NCBI RefSeq assembly: GCF_900101395.1
Contig: NZ_FMZO01000002.1
Location: 1-64,000, forward strand
Origin: Niabella drilacis
GTDB lineage: Bacteria; Bacteroidota; Bacteroidia; Chitinophagales; Chitinophagaceae
DNA length: 64,000 bases
Reading direction: 5' to 3'
The notes below the pieces were generated by a model. The model searched no databases. It saw only the letters and a list, made by a program, of their open reading frames with translations, and had not been told where the DNA came from. The translations under genes and the position numbers were made by a program. This document shows positions 8,229-15,570 of the stretch, piece by piece. The number at the start of each line of letters is the position of its first letter. The stretch's first letter is position 1.

Positions 8229-8909
8229 ATGAAAAGATCCTTATTGCTAACAATGGTCTGCCTGCTAACAGGAATGTCTTTATATGCGCAAAGAAGTTTT
8301 TATGGTCGCCCGGTACGTTTGGGATTTAAGGTGGACCCTGTATTTGTAAATACACTGCGTCCTCTTGAAAATGGCCTGGAGAAAGATGGCTCCAGTTTTG
8401 GTGTGAACTATGGCCTGATGGCCGATGTACAGTTCTCTGATACACGTGGTGCTTTTGCCACCGGACTGGAAGTGGCGCATGCTTCTTCTTCGATATTGAT
8501 CAAAGATGCTTCAAAAGGACTGTATTCAGGAAGCGACAACCAGGAGTATAAACTGAAACTGCAATATTTGCAGATTCCCCTCAGTGTAAAGCTAAAGACG
8601 AATGATCAGAATGGCTTCCGGTGGTGGGGTCAGTTTGGTACCTATATGGGGGCATTGATCGGTTCCCGCCTGGATTATACTTCCGGGGCAAAGTCTGAAG
8701 ATAATGTGAATATCATGAGCAAGACCAATAAAGTGAATATGGGATTGCTTTTGGGTGCGGGCGGCGAATATCGTCTTGCTGAAAAAACAGACCTTTATTT
8801 TGGATTGGGTTTTGAGAATGGGTTTACTGATATTACCAGGAACAAAGACTGGAAAGATGATAAAGTAGCGTTGAACCGCTGGGCGCTTCGCCTGGGCGTG
8901 TTCTTCTAA
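8229..8909 (+). CDS. Outer-membrane beta-barrel protein, PorT-like
   Basis: The 226-residue protein has a signal peptide (MKRSLLLTMVCLLTGMSLYAQ) and then alternating amphipathic strands that end in an aromatic residue (WALRLGVFF), as outer-membrane barrels do. The mix of RLGFKVDP, YLQIPLSVKLK, GLLLGAGGEYRL and LYFGLGFENGF is typical of the PorT/OmpW-like eight-strand barrels of Bacteroidota. Its exact function is unknown; PorT family members assist type IX secretion in some species, but this copy cannot be assigned that role. It is a single-gene unit with its own promoter and a strong terminator. Confidence 0.8.
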   Translation: MKRSLLLTMVCLLTGMSLYAQRSFYGRPVRLGFKVDPVFVNTLRPLENGLEKDGSSFGVNYGLMADVQFSDTRGAFATGLEVAHASSSILIKDASKGLYSGSDNQEYKLKLQYLQIPLSVKLKTNDQNGFRWWGQFGTYMGALIGSRLDYTSGAKSEDNVNIMSKTNKVNMGLLLGAGGEYRLAEKTDLYFGLGFENGFTDITRNKDWKDDKVALNRWALRLGVFF

Positions 8910-8937
8910 AAATAATTGTTATAGCAAACAGGAAAAA

Positions 8938-8964
8938 GGTCGTAACCCGGTTACGGCCTTTTTT
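8938..8964 (+). terminator. Rho-independent terminator
   Basis: A nine-pair stem (GGTCGTAAC / GTTACGGCC with one G-T pair, loop CCG) is followed by six T, 28 bases after the barrel gene stop. Confidence 0.85.
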
Positions 8965-9012
8965 ATTGCCTGGCGTTTTGGGTGGGTTAGCCGTATGCAT
9001 TCCTACGGGTGT

Positions 9013-9468
9013 TTAAAAAGGATCATTCCTTGGAAACACCCCTGTATCCGGGGTATTTGTTTTCGATGCATCGGGAAGGGCGGACCGGCTGTCTCTCGTG
9101 TTCTTTTGCACGGCAATGGCGGCAAAGATGCTGAGGGTAAAGGACATGGCATAAAACCCTTTTTCACTTTTGGTAAGGGTGGCATTCCATAAACCAACCG
9201 TCAGTAATACAATGGACAGGATGGTGGTAAACCAGGCGATGCCATAGTACAGATTGGTGACCGGGATGCCTTCCATCTGGTCGCGCACCGCTTTTTGTAC
9301 CGATATGGCAGAAAATAGGCCAAACATCAATACGGTAAAATAATAGCCTTTTTCGTTCAGTTCCATCTCTGCATTCCACAGACCGATGATATAAGCGGTG
9401 ATGCCGGTCAGCAGGGCAAACCAGGAGGCAGCAATAAAAGCATTGGATGGTTGTTGCATTGGTCTCAT
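9013..9468 (-). CDS. YiaA/YiaB-family inner-membrane protein
   Basis: The 151-residue protein has four membrane segments in two similar halves: [20 protein letters not shown] with [19 protein letters not shown], then [19 protein letters not shown] with [19 protein letters not shown]. The WNAE/WNAT and VQK-x2-RD repeats are the YiaAB signature. The function is unknown. The last 30 residues are polar and variable. It lies directly downstream of a Crp-type regulator gene in the same orientation, and the gap holds a perfect operator-like palindrome at a class II activator position, so it is probably the target of that regulator. Confidence 0.85.
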   Translation of the reverse strand: MRPMQQPSNAFIAASWFALLTGITAYIIGLWNAEMELNEKGYYFTVLMFGLFSAISVQKAVRDQMEGIPVTNLYYGIAWFTTILSIVLLTVGLWNATLTKSEKGFYAMSFTLSIFAAIAVQKNTRDSRSALPDASKTNTPDTGVFPRNDPF

Positions 9469-9488
9469 AACTTTTTATTTTATGCAGG

Positions 9489-9496
9489 CAAATCTA
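9489..9496 (-). promoter_or_regulatory. Promoter -7 element of the YiaA/B gene
   Basis: On the minus strand this reads TAGATTTG, an exact TAnnTTTG, 20 bases before the ATG. There is no -33 TTG at the usual distance, as expected for an activator-dependent promoter. Confidence 0.6.
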
Positions 9497-9515
9497 TCGG
9501 TGCTGCTGGTGTCTT

Positions 9516-9535
9516 TTTTTGACAATTGTCAAAAA
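9516..9535. promoter_or_regulatory. Perfect 20-bp palindrome, probable Crp/Fnr-family operator
   Basis: TTTTTGACAATTGTCAAAAA is a perfect palindrome of the form TTGAC-N4-GTCAA, similar to an FNR box with C/G instead of T/A at the inner position. Its centre (9525/9526) lies about 42 bases upstream of the start site predicted from the -7 element at 9489-9496. That is the classic class II activation position. The regulator is probably the adjacent gene at 9551-10114. Confidence 0.65.
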
Positions 9536-9550
9536 GCATCATCGGTGTTG

Positions 9551-10114
9551 TTAAAAGCGGCTGCGGATCCTGCTGAGCGTTTCCGGGCTGATGCCAAGAT
9601 AGGAGGAGATATGGCCCAGGGGCACCCGTTCAATAATGTGCGGGGATTCCCGGATCAGGTGCTCATAGCGTTCGGTAGCAGTACGCAATTGTGCATTTAC
9701 ATAGCGTTCTTCCAGGCGGATATAATACTTTTCATAAATGATCCGCACGAGCCGTTCAATTTCGTGATGTTTATCAAACAGGCGGGTTAGCTGCGCTTTT
9801 GATATGCTCCACAAAATACTGCCTTCCAGGAGCTGGATGTTTTCCACGCTTGGCTGCCGGGTGATAAAGCTGTGAAAAGAAGTAATAAAATGTTCCTCAA
9901 AACCAAACCAGTTGGTCTGTTCTTTTCCATCAACGGTAATATAGCCCCGCAATGCACCCTGTTGCAAAAAATACAAATGGTTGCATACCCGGCCTTCGGT
10001 AATCAGGAATTTTCCCTTTGCCAGAACCTGCTCCTCAAAATTTTCAGCAAGGGCTTCACGGGCCGCGCTGCTCAGCGGATAATGCTGTTCAATATGATCA
10101 AAAAGAAGGTCCAT
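9551..10114 (-). CDS. Crp/Fnr-family transcriptional regulator
   Basis: The 187-residue protein has an N-terminal cyclic-nucleotide-like sensor barrel (ITEGRVCNHLYFLQQGALRG, residues about 37-57), a dimer helix, and a C-terminal helix-turn-helix GHISSYLGISPETLSRIRSR. The recognition helix has E-T-L-S-R, the same base-contacting set as FNR (ExxSR). It lacks an N-terminal cysteine cluster, so it is not an iron-sulphur FNR. It is short at the C-terminus, like many Bacteroidota members. Gene order and the palindrome at 9516-9535 suggest that it controls the YiaA/B gene; the signal is unknown. Confidence 0.88.
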   Translation of the reverse strand: MDLLFDHIEQHYPLSSAAREALAENFEEQVLAKGKFLITEGRVCNHLYFLQQGALRGYITVDGKEQTNWFGFEEHFITSFHSFITRQPSVENIQLLEGSILWSISKAQLTRLFDKHHEIERLVRIIYEKYYIRLEERYVNAQLRTATERYEHLIRESPHIIERVPLGHISSYLGISPETLSRIRSRF

Positions 10115-10335
10115 TTAGCGCATGTAAATGTAGGAAAGAATGGCAATAGGTAATGAATTTGAAAATGTGGAAACAAATATTGCGCATCAAACCTGGATTC
10201 AACCCGGTCCGGATTCAGCGGTCAGCCATCTGCGCTTAGCAACGGAAGCCGTACATTGTTTTGTATACCTGCAGCATTCGGTCGTACCCTCTGTCTCCCG
10301 TCCCCCAACTGAGCGCGATAAGTTTTACGTAAAAC

Positions 10336-10755
10336 CTACTTATTCGGTGTAACCCATGCCTTCTTCCATTGTTCTAGCTCTTCCTTTGTGGCAGCCTCTA
10401 TTTTAGCTACTTCTACCGGGCTTTTATTTTCCATAAACACCCAGGTGCGCACGGGGGTATTGGTATTTACGGCCTGTTTTAATAATGTATAATACCCGTT
10501 GCTGCCCTTCACCCTTAGATCGAGATAGTACAGGGCTGCAGAAGGGTATAAGGCCATGAATACCGAATCGTTTTTCACGCGCAGCGATCCTGGCAGCAAT
10601 AGACCCTGGTATTGGGTAGGCGCATCACTTTTAGACACCGTTTCTTTTGTGGGGTGGTACTTCTTGTTACAGGCCTCAAAGCAAATAAGGGAAATGCTGA
10701 GGAGGGTAAAAACAAGCTGCAGTTTTGTTCTGTTAAGAATGGATCTGGTATGCAT
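10336..10755 (-). CDS. Small lipoprotein, unknown function
   Basis: The 139-residue protein has an N-terminal hydrophobic stretch ending in a lipobox-like CFEAC, so it is probably anchored to a membrane and faces the periplasm. The body is hydrophilic with alternating hydrophobics (YYLDLRVKGSNGYYTLLKQA), which suggests a small beta domain. No family was recognised. It lies 38 bases downstream of the lipoprotein at 10794 in the same orientation, so the two may be one transcript. Confidence 0.7.
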   Translation of the reverse strand: MHTRSILNRTKLQLVFTLLSISLICFEACNKKYHPTKETVSKSDAPTQYQGLLLPGSLRVKNDSVFMALYPSAALYYLDLRVKGSNGYYTLLKQAVNTNTPVRTWVFMENKSPVEVAKIEAATKEELEQWKKAWVTPNK

Positions 10756-10793
10756 TTTTAATGGGTTAATGGCAGGATAAAATAATCAAGACA

Positions 10794-11534
10794 TTACAGG
10801 AACCGGTGATACACCCAGTATTGATGGGTGGATACTTCTGTGATGCCTGCATCCGGAAAGCGTTGTTGCAGTTCCGCTGTCAGCGTGCTCCGGAGTTCGA
10901 TGAGATAAATGGAGCGTAACGGTATCACCTGGTAAGTTTCCTGGGCTCCGGCATAGCTGAGCGTAAGCCGGAGCCGGTCATAGGTCCAGGTACCCTCTTT
11001 ATTAATGGGGGATGTTGTTCCCGCGGCAAAGCGCACATTATTACCTGTAAAGGCGTATCTGAAGCTGCCGGTATTTCCGTTGTCTTCCAGTTTTTTCCAT
11101 AAGACATTGTACAAAGAGTCCGTAAGCTTCGGATCGCCTGTTTTTACCGTAACATAGCTTTTCATACTGCCGTCTGCTACTGAAACCCAGTTGCCGGGGA
11201 TATCACTTTGCAGATCCACGGGCCGCACCAGCAGCTTAAATTGTTTGTGTTGTTCATTGATGAGTGTAATGGTGGCTTTTCCCGGTTTGTGCGCACGCAC
11301 GGTAATGTTCTTATGATCTGTGGTCACCTCGGCAATATCCGGATGATCATTCGAAATGGTGAAGGAGTTTCCGGTCAGCTCCCATGTGGAGAGTGAAGTA
11401 GTGGAATCGGCCCCGGCCCATAGCTTTAATACCGGTGTTTCTTTAGGTAGGTTTTGTTCCTCCGTGTTTTTCTGACAGGCGGTAATAACACAGCAGAGAA
11501 GTATTGCCCTTGCGAATAGATACATTTTTTTCAT
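10794..11534 (-). CDS. Lipoprotein with Ig-like region, unknown function
   Basis: ATG 11534 is chosen because it starts a good SPII signal (MKKMYLFARAILLCCVITAC, lipid Cys20). The mature part (246 residues total) has an acidic linker, then a stretch like bacterial Ig-like domains (LTGNSFTISNDHPDIAEVTT, ITVRAHKPGKATITLIN), and a lipocalin-like second half (GTWTYDRLRLTLSYAGAQET). It is probably exposed at the cell envelope. No catalytic motif or specific family was recognised. Confidence 0.75.
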   Translation of the reverse strand: MKKMYLFARAILLCCVITACQKNTEEQNLPKETPVLKLWAGADSTTSLSTWELTGNSFTISNDHPDIAEVTTDHKNITVRAHKPGKATITLINEQHKQFKLLVRPVDLQSDIPGNWVSVADGSMKSYVTVKTGDPKLTDSLYNVLWKKLEDNGNTGSFRYAFTGNNVRFAAGTTSPINKEGTWTYDRLRLTLSYAGAQETYQVIPLRSIYLIELRSTLTAELQQRFPDAGITEVSTHQYWVYHRFL

Positions 11535-11727
11535 AATCCAGTAGTAAGCGCGCTTGTAGATATAACGTAAAACAAAAGCCAGATGCAACATTTTCTGAAA
11601 GAAATATCCACCCGAAAGTTGTAATCCTGCAAAAAAGCGGATTCTGTACGACAGTGGTTGGGCGGTTTATACCTTAGTGGCGGGGGAGTTGCAGAAAATG
11701 CGGGCACAGCAAATGGATGAGATTGGC

Positions 11728-11735
11728 TACATTTG
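11728..11735 (+). promoter_or_regulatory. Promoter -7 element of the HipA-like gene
   Basis: TACATTTG matches TAnnTTTG exactly, 20 bases before ATG 11756. Confidence 0.55.
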
Positions 11736-11755
11736 ATCCAAATTGAAATGCGTTT

Positions 11756-12541
11756 ATGCCCGATATCCGTTCAGTACAGGTAACCCGATATGTGACGCCG
11801 CTGCGGGAAGGCGGTTCACTGCCCGCGATTGCGGAGGCCGATGATGGTTTTTTATATGCGTTAAAGTTCCGGGGCGCCGGGCAGGGCGTAAAAGCGCTGG
11901 TAGCGGAGTTGATTGGAGGAGAAGTGGCAAGGGCGCTGCAACTGAAGGTACCGGAGTTGGTATTTGCGCACCTTGATGAAGCGTTTGGACGTACCGAGGG
12001 CGATGAGGAGATACAGGATCTTTTAAAAGCCAGCCAGGGATGGAACCTGGCCTTGCACTACCTGAGCAGTTCGGTTACTTTTGATCCGGCCGTTACAGAG
12101 GTAGACCCGTTCCTTGCATCAAAAATAGTATGGCTCGATGCTTTTTTGACCAATATGGACCGTACGGTCCGCAATACAAACATGCTGTTGTGGCATCGCG
12201 AGCTCTGGCTCATTGATCATGGAGCCTGCCTGTATTTTCATCACAACTGGGAAAGCTGGTCAACGCAAATGAAAAGCCCTTTTCCGCTGATAAAGGACCA
12301 CGTTCTGTTACAGAGCGCATCCATGCTCGAAGCTGCGGATACGTTCTGTAAAACGATGCTGACGGATCAGTTGCTGCACGGGATTGTGAACCTGATACCC
12401 ATGGAATGGCTGATGTACGAAGAGGCGCTCGGAGATCCGGAAGCTGCAAGGGAAGTATACCTGCAATTCCTGACCTGGCGGTTAAACAATTCCTCCACTT
12501 TTTTAAAAACAGCATTGGATGCAAGAGCTGCTGGTATATGA
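11756..12541 (+). CDS. HipA-like kinase (HipA_2 type)
   Basis: The 261-residue protein has a kinase-like fold: a LYALKFRGAG strand with a candidate ATP lysine (about residue 38), AELIGGEVARALQL, a catalytic-loop-like WLDAFLTNMDRTVRNTNMLL (D-x4-NTN), and a metal-site-like LWLIDHGACLYF. These fit the compact HipA-like family that lacks the N-terminal subdomain of the HipA toxin. It should phosphorylate a protein or small molecule in the cytoplasm. It overlaps the DUF3037 gene by 23 bases, a pairing I recall from many genomes. No HipB-type DNA-binding antitoxin is adjacent, so a classical HipBA toxin system is unlikely. Confidence 0.75.
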   Translation: MPDIRSVQVTRYVTPLREGGSLPAIAEADDGFLYALKFRGAGQGVKALVAELIGGEVARALQLKVPELVFAHLDEAFGRTEGDEEIQDLLKASQGWNLALHYLSSSVTFDPAVTEVDPFLASKIVWLDAFLTNMDRTVRNTNMLLWHRELWLIDHGACLYFHHNWESWSTQMKSPFPLIKDHVLLQSASMLEAADTFCKTMLTDQLLHGIVNLIPMEWLMYEEALGDPEAAREVYLQFLTWRLNNSSTFLKTALDARAAGI

Positions 12542-12905
12542 ATATGCGGTGATCCGCGTGGTGCCGCGGGTTGAGCGGGAAGAGTTTGTCAACGTGGGTG
12601 TGATCGTTTTTTGCAAGAAGACCCGCTTCCTGGAATCTTCGGTTATCCTGAGCCGCACGAAGCTGCATTGCCTGGACCCCGAAACGGATCCTGAAAGTAT
12701 TGAAGCAAATTTACAGGCGTTCCGGGGGATTGTGAGCGGCGACAGGAACTCTGGATCCGCAATTGCCCGGCTGGATGCGGCTTCGCGGTTCCGGTGGCTT
12801 ACGGCTACACGCAGTACCGTGATCCAATGCTCTAAAGTGCATCCCGGAATGTCGGTAACAATGGAGGGGATCGTGGATCAGTTGCTTGATAAACTTGTCC
12901 GGTAA
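12519..12905 (+). CDS. DUF3037 protein
   Basis: The 128-residue soluble protein starts with the family pattern YEYAVIRVVPRVEREEFVNVGVIVFC, followed by an alpha-helical half. DUF3037 has no known function. The start codon lies inside the HipA-like gene (23-base overlap), so translation is probably coupled and the two products may work together, for example as kinase and substrate or regulator (inference). Confidence 0.8.
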   Translation: MQELLVYEYAVIRVVPRVEREEFVNVGVIVFCKKTRFLESSVILSRTKLHCLDPETDPESIEANLQAFRGIVSGDRNSGSAIARLDAASRFRWLTATRSTVIQCSKVHPGMSVTMEGIVDQLLDKLVR

Positions 12906-13047
12906 GATCGCGTCAGATCCTTTTTAATAAACCGGATTACACAAGCAATATCCCTGAAGAAAGACGGCTGCAACACAGCTCCGGCATCATTTCCGGAACC
13001 GGGATATACCCTTACTCCGGTTGCTGTGCGGGTTAATAAAAACAAAA

Positions 13048-13857
13048 ATGATGAAAAGAAATAGTTTAATAGCGCTCTTATTACTGATCGCCTGTATACG
13101 GATTAATACGGCCGGTGCCCAAACCATAAAAGTACTTACCTATAATATTTATCATGGGGAAGAGCACTATGCCAATGGGAAAAGTAACCTGAAGAAGATC
13201 GCGGCAGTGATCAACCGGTACAAACCGGATTTTGTAGCTATGCAGGAGGTTGACAGTATGACCCGCAGGACGGCTTCTTTTAATGGCGGTGTTAAAAAGG
13301 ACCTGGTAGCGGAACTGGCAAAGATGACGGGAATGCATGGCTACTTTGCAAAAGCAATGGATTATAGCGAAGGTGGATACGGGGAGGGTTTATTGTCCCG
13401 CTATCCGGCCAAACCGGTAGTGCATCACCTGCCTACTCCGGCCGGGGGCGAAGGAAGGGCCCTGATCACGATTGAGCATCGGTTCCCTAATGGTAAGAAA
13501 ATGGTATTTGCCGGCACGCATCTTTGCCATGAATTTGACGAAAACCGGAATGCACAGGCACAGGCCGTTACTGATATCCTGTCTGGTATGAACCTGCCGG
13601 TGGCTGTTGGCGGTGATTTTAATATTACGCCGGAAACAAAAGCCTATGGCATTATTACCAAAAGAATGGATGACGCTGCTGTCCGGTTTGGTAACCCTCA
13701 ACTCACTTTTCCGTATACTCATCCGGAGATCCGGCTCGATTATATTTTCCTGAACCAGGGACGTACCTGGAATGTAAAAAAGGTGGAAGTGATCGGAAAT
13801 GAAGACGCTTCCGATCATAAACCGGTGCTGGTTACCCTGGAGCTGATAAAAAAATAA
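13048..13857 (+). CDS. Secreted endonuclease/exonuclease/phosphatase-family hydrolase
   Basis: I start this at ATG 13048, giving MMKRNSLIALLLLIACIRIN and a signal peptide ending at AGAQ. The mature domain (about 245 residues) has the EEP motifs LTYNIYHG, MQEVD (metal Glu), GDFNITPE (Asp/Asn), LDYIFLNQG and SDHKPVLV (catalytic His). Family members cleave phosphodiesters or phosphate esters in nucleic acids, sphingolipids or inositol phosphates. The secreted form suggests nutrient scavenging. It is the first of three secreted phosphoesterases within 7 kb. Confidence 0.88.
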   Translation: MMKRNSLIALLLLIACIRINTAGAQTIKVLTYNIYHGEEHYANGKSNLKKIAAVINRYKPDFVAMQEVDSMTRRTASFNGGVKKDLVAELAKMTGMHGYFAKAMDYSEGGYGEGLLSRYPAKPVVHHLPTPAGGEGRALITIEHRFPNGKKMVFAGTHLCHEFDENRNAQAQAVTDILSGMNLPVAVGGDFNITPETKAYGIITKRMDDAAVRFGNPQLTFPYTHPEIRLDYIFLNQGRTWNVKKVEVIGNEDASDHKPVLVTLELIKK

Positions 13858-13888
13858 CTGCAGGGCAACTGGGTTTCGCAGAAATGGA

Positions 13889-13896
13889 TATTTTTG
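13889..13896 (+). promoter_or_regulatory. Promoter -7 element of the metallophosphoesterase gene
   Basis: TATTTTTG matches TAnnTTTG exactly, 17 bases before ATG 13914. Confidence 0.5.
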
Positions 13897-13913
13897 GTGA
13901 ATAACAAACGCAT

Positions 13914-15101
13914 ATGAAAAGGAGACGATTGCAGAAACGGATCTGTTTAACGGGAATGTTTTTAGGACTACTGCTTTTTGCAGGAGCATTATGGGGAAAT
14001 GCCCAGGAGGCTATTAAGATTTCGCACGGGCCCTATTTACAGGCGATGACAGAGTCCGGCGTTGTTATTGTATGGACCACTAACAAGCCGGCTACTGCAT
14101 GGGTGGAGCTGGCCCCGGATGATGGCAGTCATTTTTATAAAGAGGAACGGCCAAAGTATTTTTCTGCATCTAATGGGTTGAAGAATGTGGGGACGGTTCA
14201 CCAGGTACAACTTAGGGGATTAAAGCCCGGTACCCGTTACCGCTACCGGGTATACAGCCAGGAAGTGCTGAAACATGAATGGGTGCATGTGCAATACGGG
14301 AACGTTGCGGCAACAGCCGTATATCAGAAAAAGCCGCTTACCTTTCAAACCAATGGAGTGCCCGGACCGTTTGAGTTTGCAGTGGTGAATGATATTCATG
14401 AGCGCAACCCGGTGCTAAAACAGCTGTTGGGACAGGTTGATTTTTCGACCGTTGGTTTTGTTGTTTTCAACGGGGATATGGTCAGCAGCTCTATGAGCGA
14501 GGAGCAGGTATTTAAGGGCTTTATGGATACGGCTACGCTTTTGTTTGCGAGCGAGGTCCCCATGTATTACGCGCGGGGGAATCATGAAACCCGCGGGCCC
14601 TTTGCAGCGGAGTTTCCCAAATATTTCCCGGGCCCCAACGGGCAACTCTATTATAGCTTTACCAAAGGCGATGCCTGTTTTATTGTGCTGGATGGTGGCG
14701 AAGATAAGCCGGACTCCGACATAGAGTATAGCGGCATTACAGATATGGATGCATACCGGAACGAGCAAACGGAGTGGTTGCGTAATATTGTAAAAACAGA
14801 GGCCTTCAGGAATGCAAAGTATAAAATTGCGATTTGTCATATACCTCCCGCGGATGGCTGGCACGGCAGCCTGGAGATCAAAAACAAATGGGTACCTATT
14901 CTCAATGAGGCCGGCATACAGGTAATGTTAAGTGCACATGAACACCGGCACCGGATCGAACAGGCATCCGCATCCATGAAATTTCCTGTTATTGTAAATT
15001 CCAATAATAATATCATCAAGGCGAAAATAACATCGGGGGAGGCCAGCTTCAGTGTTTATGACCTGGCCGGGAAACTGGTAGACAAGGTTACGGTTAAATA
15101 G
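13914..15101 (+). CDS. Secreted purple-acid-phosphatase-like metallophosphoesterase
   Basis: The 395-residue protein has a signal peptide (basic MKRRRLQKR, hydrophobic core, cleavage after NAQ). A fibronectin-like N-domain follows (VVIVWTTNKPATAWVELAP, LRGLKPGTRYRYRVYS), as in purple acid phosphatases. The catalytic domain has NDIHERN, FNGDMV, ARGNHETRG, ICHIPP and SAHEHRHR, which supply the two-metal site. It probably removes phosphate from extracellular substrates. The tail after residue 360 (VNSNNNIIKAKITSGEASFS) is a short beta domain. Confidence 0.85.
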   Translation: MKRRRLQKRICLTGMFLGLLLFAGALWGNAQEAIKISHGPYLQAMTESGVVIVWTTNKPATAWVELAPDDGSHFYKEERPKYFSASNGLKNVGTVHQVQLRGLKPGTRYRYRVYSQEVLKHEWVHVQYGNVAATAVYQKKPLTFQTNGVPGPFEFAVVNDIHERNPVLKQLLGQVDFSTVGFVVFNGDMVSSSMSEEQVFKGFMDTATLLFASEVPMYYARGNHETRGPFAAEFPKYFPGPNGQLYYSFTKGDACFIVLDGGEDKPDSDIEYSGITDMDAYRNEQTEWLRNIVKTEAFRNAKYKIAICHIPPADGWHGSLEIKNKWVPILNEAGIQVMLSAHEHRHRIEQASASMKFPVIVNSNNNIIKAKITSGEASFSVYDLAGKLVDKVTVK

Positions 15102-15194
15102 GCAGGAGCGCTCCCATGCGCAGGTGTTTTTTGGCGCCGGCGCAGCAGGGTTTGGAAATTTAAAAGGGTACTTTTGATATTTTAACGATAGCCT

Positions 15195-15434
15195 TTAAAC
15201 TTGCAAAACATCCATCAGGAGAATACCCTGTTTTGCTACTTCGGGGATGCTGAGAGCATTAACCGTAAGTCCCGTTGTTTTTGTAAATGGCGCCGGGCCG
15301 GTAGGTGCATCCACTCTTGTACCGGCCAATTTTATCTGAATTGGTACAAGGGGTACTCCGGCCAGGTATTTGTCCTTCGATAACCCAACCCCGATGGCGG
15401 CGGCAGCTGCCAGTCCTGAAAATTTTCTTACCAG
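15195..15434 (-). pseudogene. Stop-free fragment without a start codon, possible gene remnant
   Basis: In the 469-base gap after the phosphoesterase gene, a minus-strand frame stays open for 79 codons and ends at 15195 (it includes GLSKDKYLAGVPLVPIQIKL and ends ILLMDVLQV). It has no ATG; the only late start-like codon is a GTG. The composition looks protein-like but no family was recognised. It may be the decayed C-terminus of a lost gene, or chance. I saw nothing else in 15102-15511. Confidence 0.2.
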
Positions 15435-15511
15435 TCACAAATCCAGTTTGGTAATTGATGTTGCTTTTGGTAAAGATCTTTGGGCTGTTCCATATGCTCT
15501 ATTATGGCAAT

Positions 15512-15549
15512 AAAAAAGAGGCTGCCCTGGTAATGGCAACCTCTTTTTT
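15512..15549 (-). terminator. Terminator of htpG (works in both directions)
   Basis: A stem AAAAAAGAGG-TGCC / GGCA-CCTCTTTTTT with loop CTGGTAAT lies 22 bases after the htpG stop. It has T-runs on both strands. Confidence 0.8.
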
Positions 15550-15570
15550 GTAATATTCCTGCGCTTATTC

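Noticed and set aside
11756-12905. Classical HipBA toxin-antitoxin system
   Set aside because: There is no HipB-like helix-turn-helix gene upstream and the kinase lacks the HipA N-subdomain. The partner is DUF3037, downstream.
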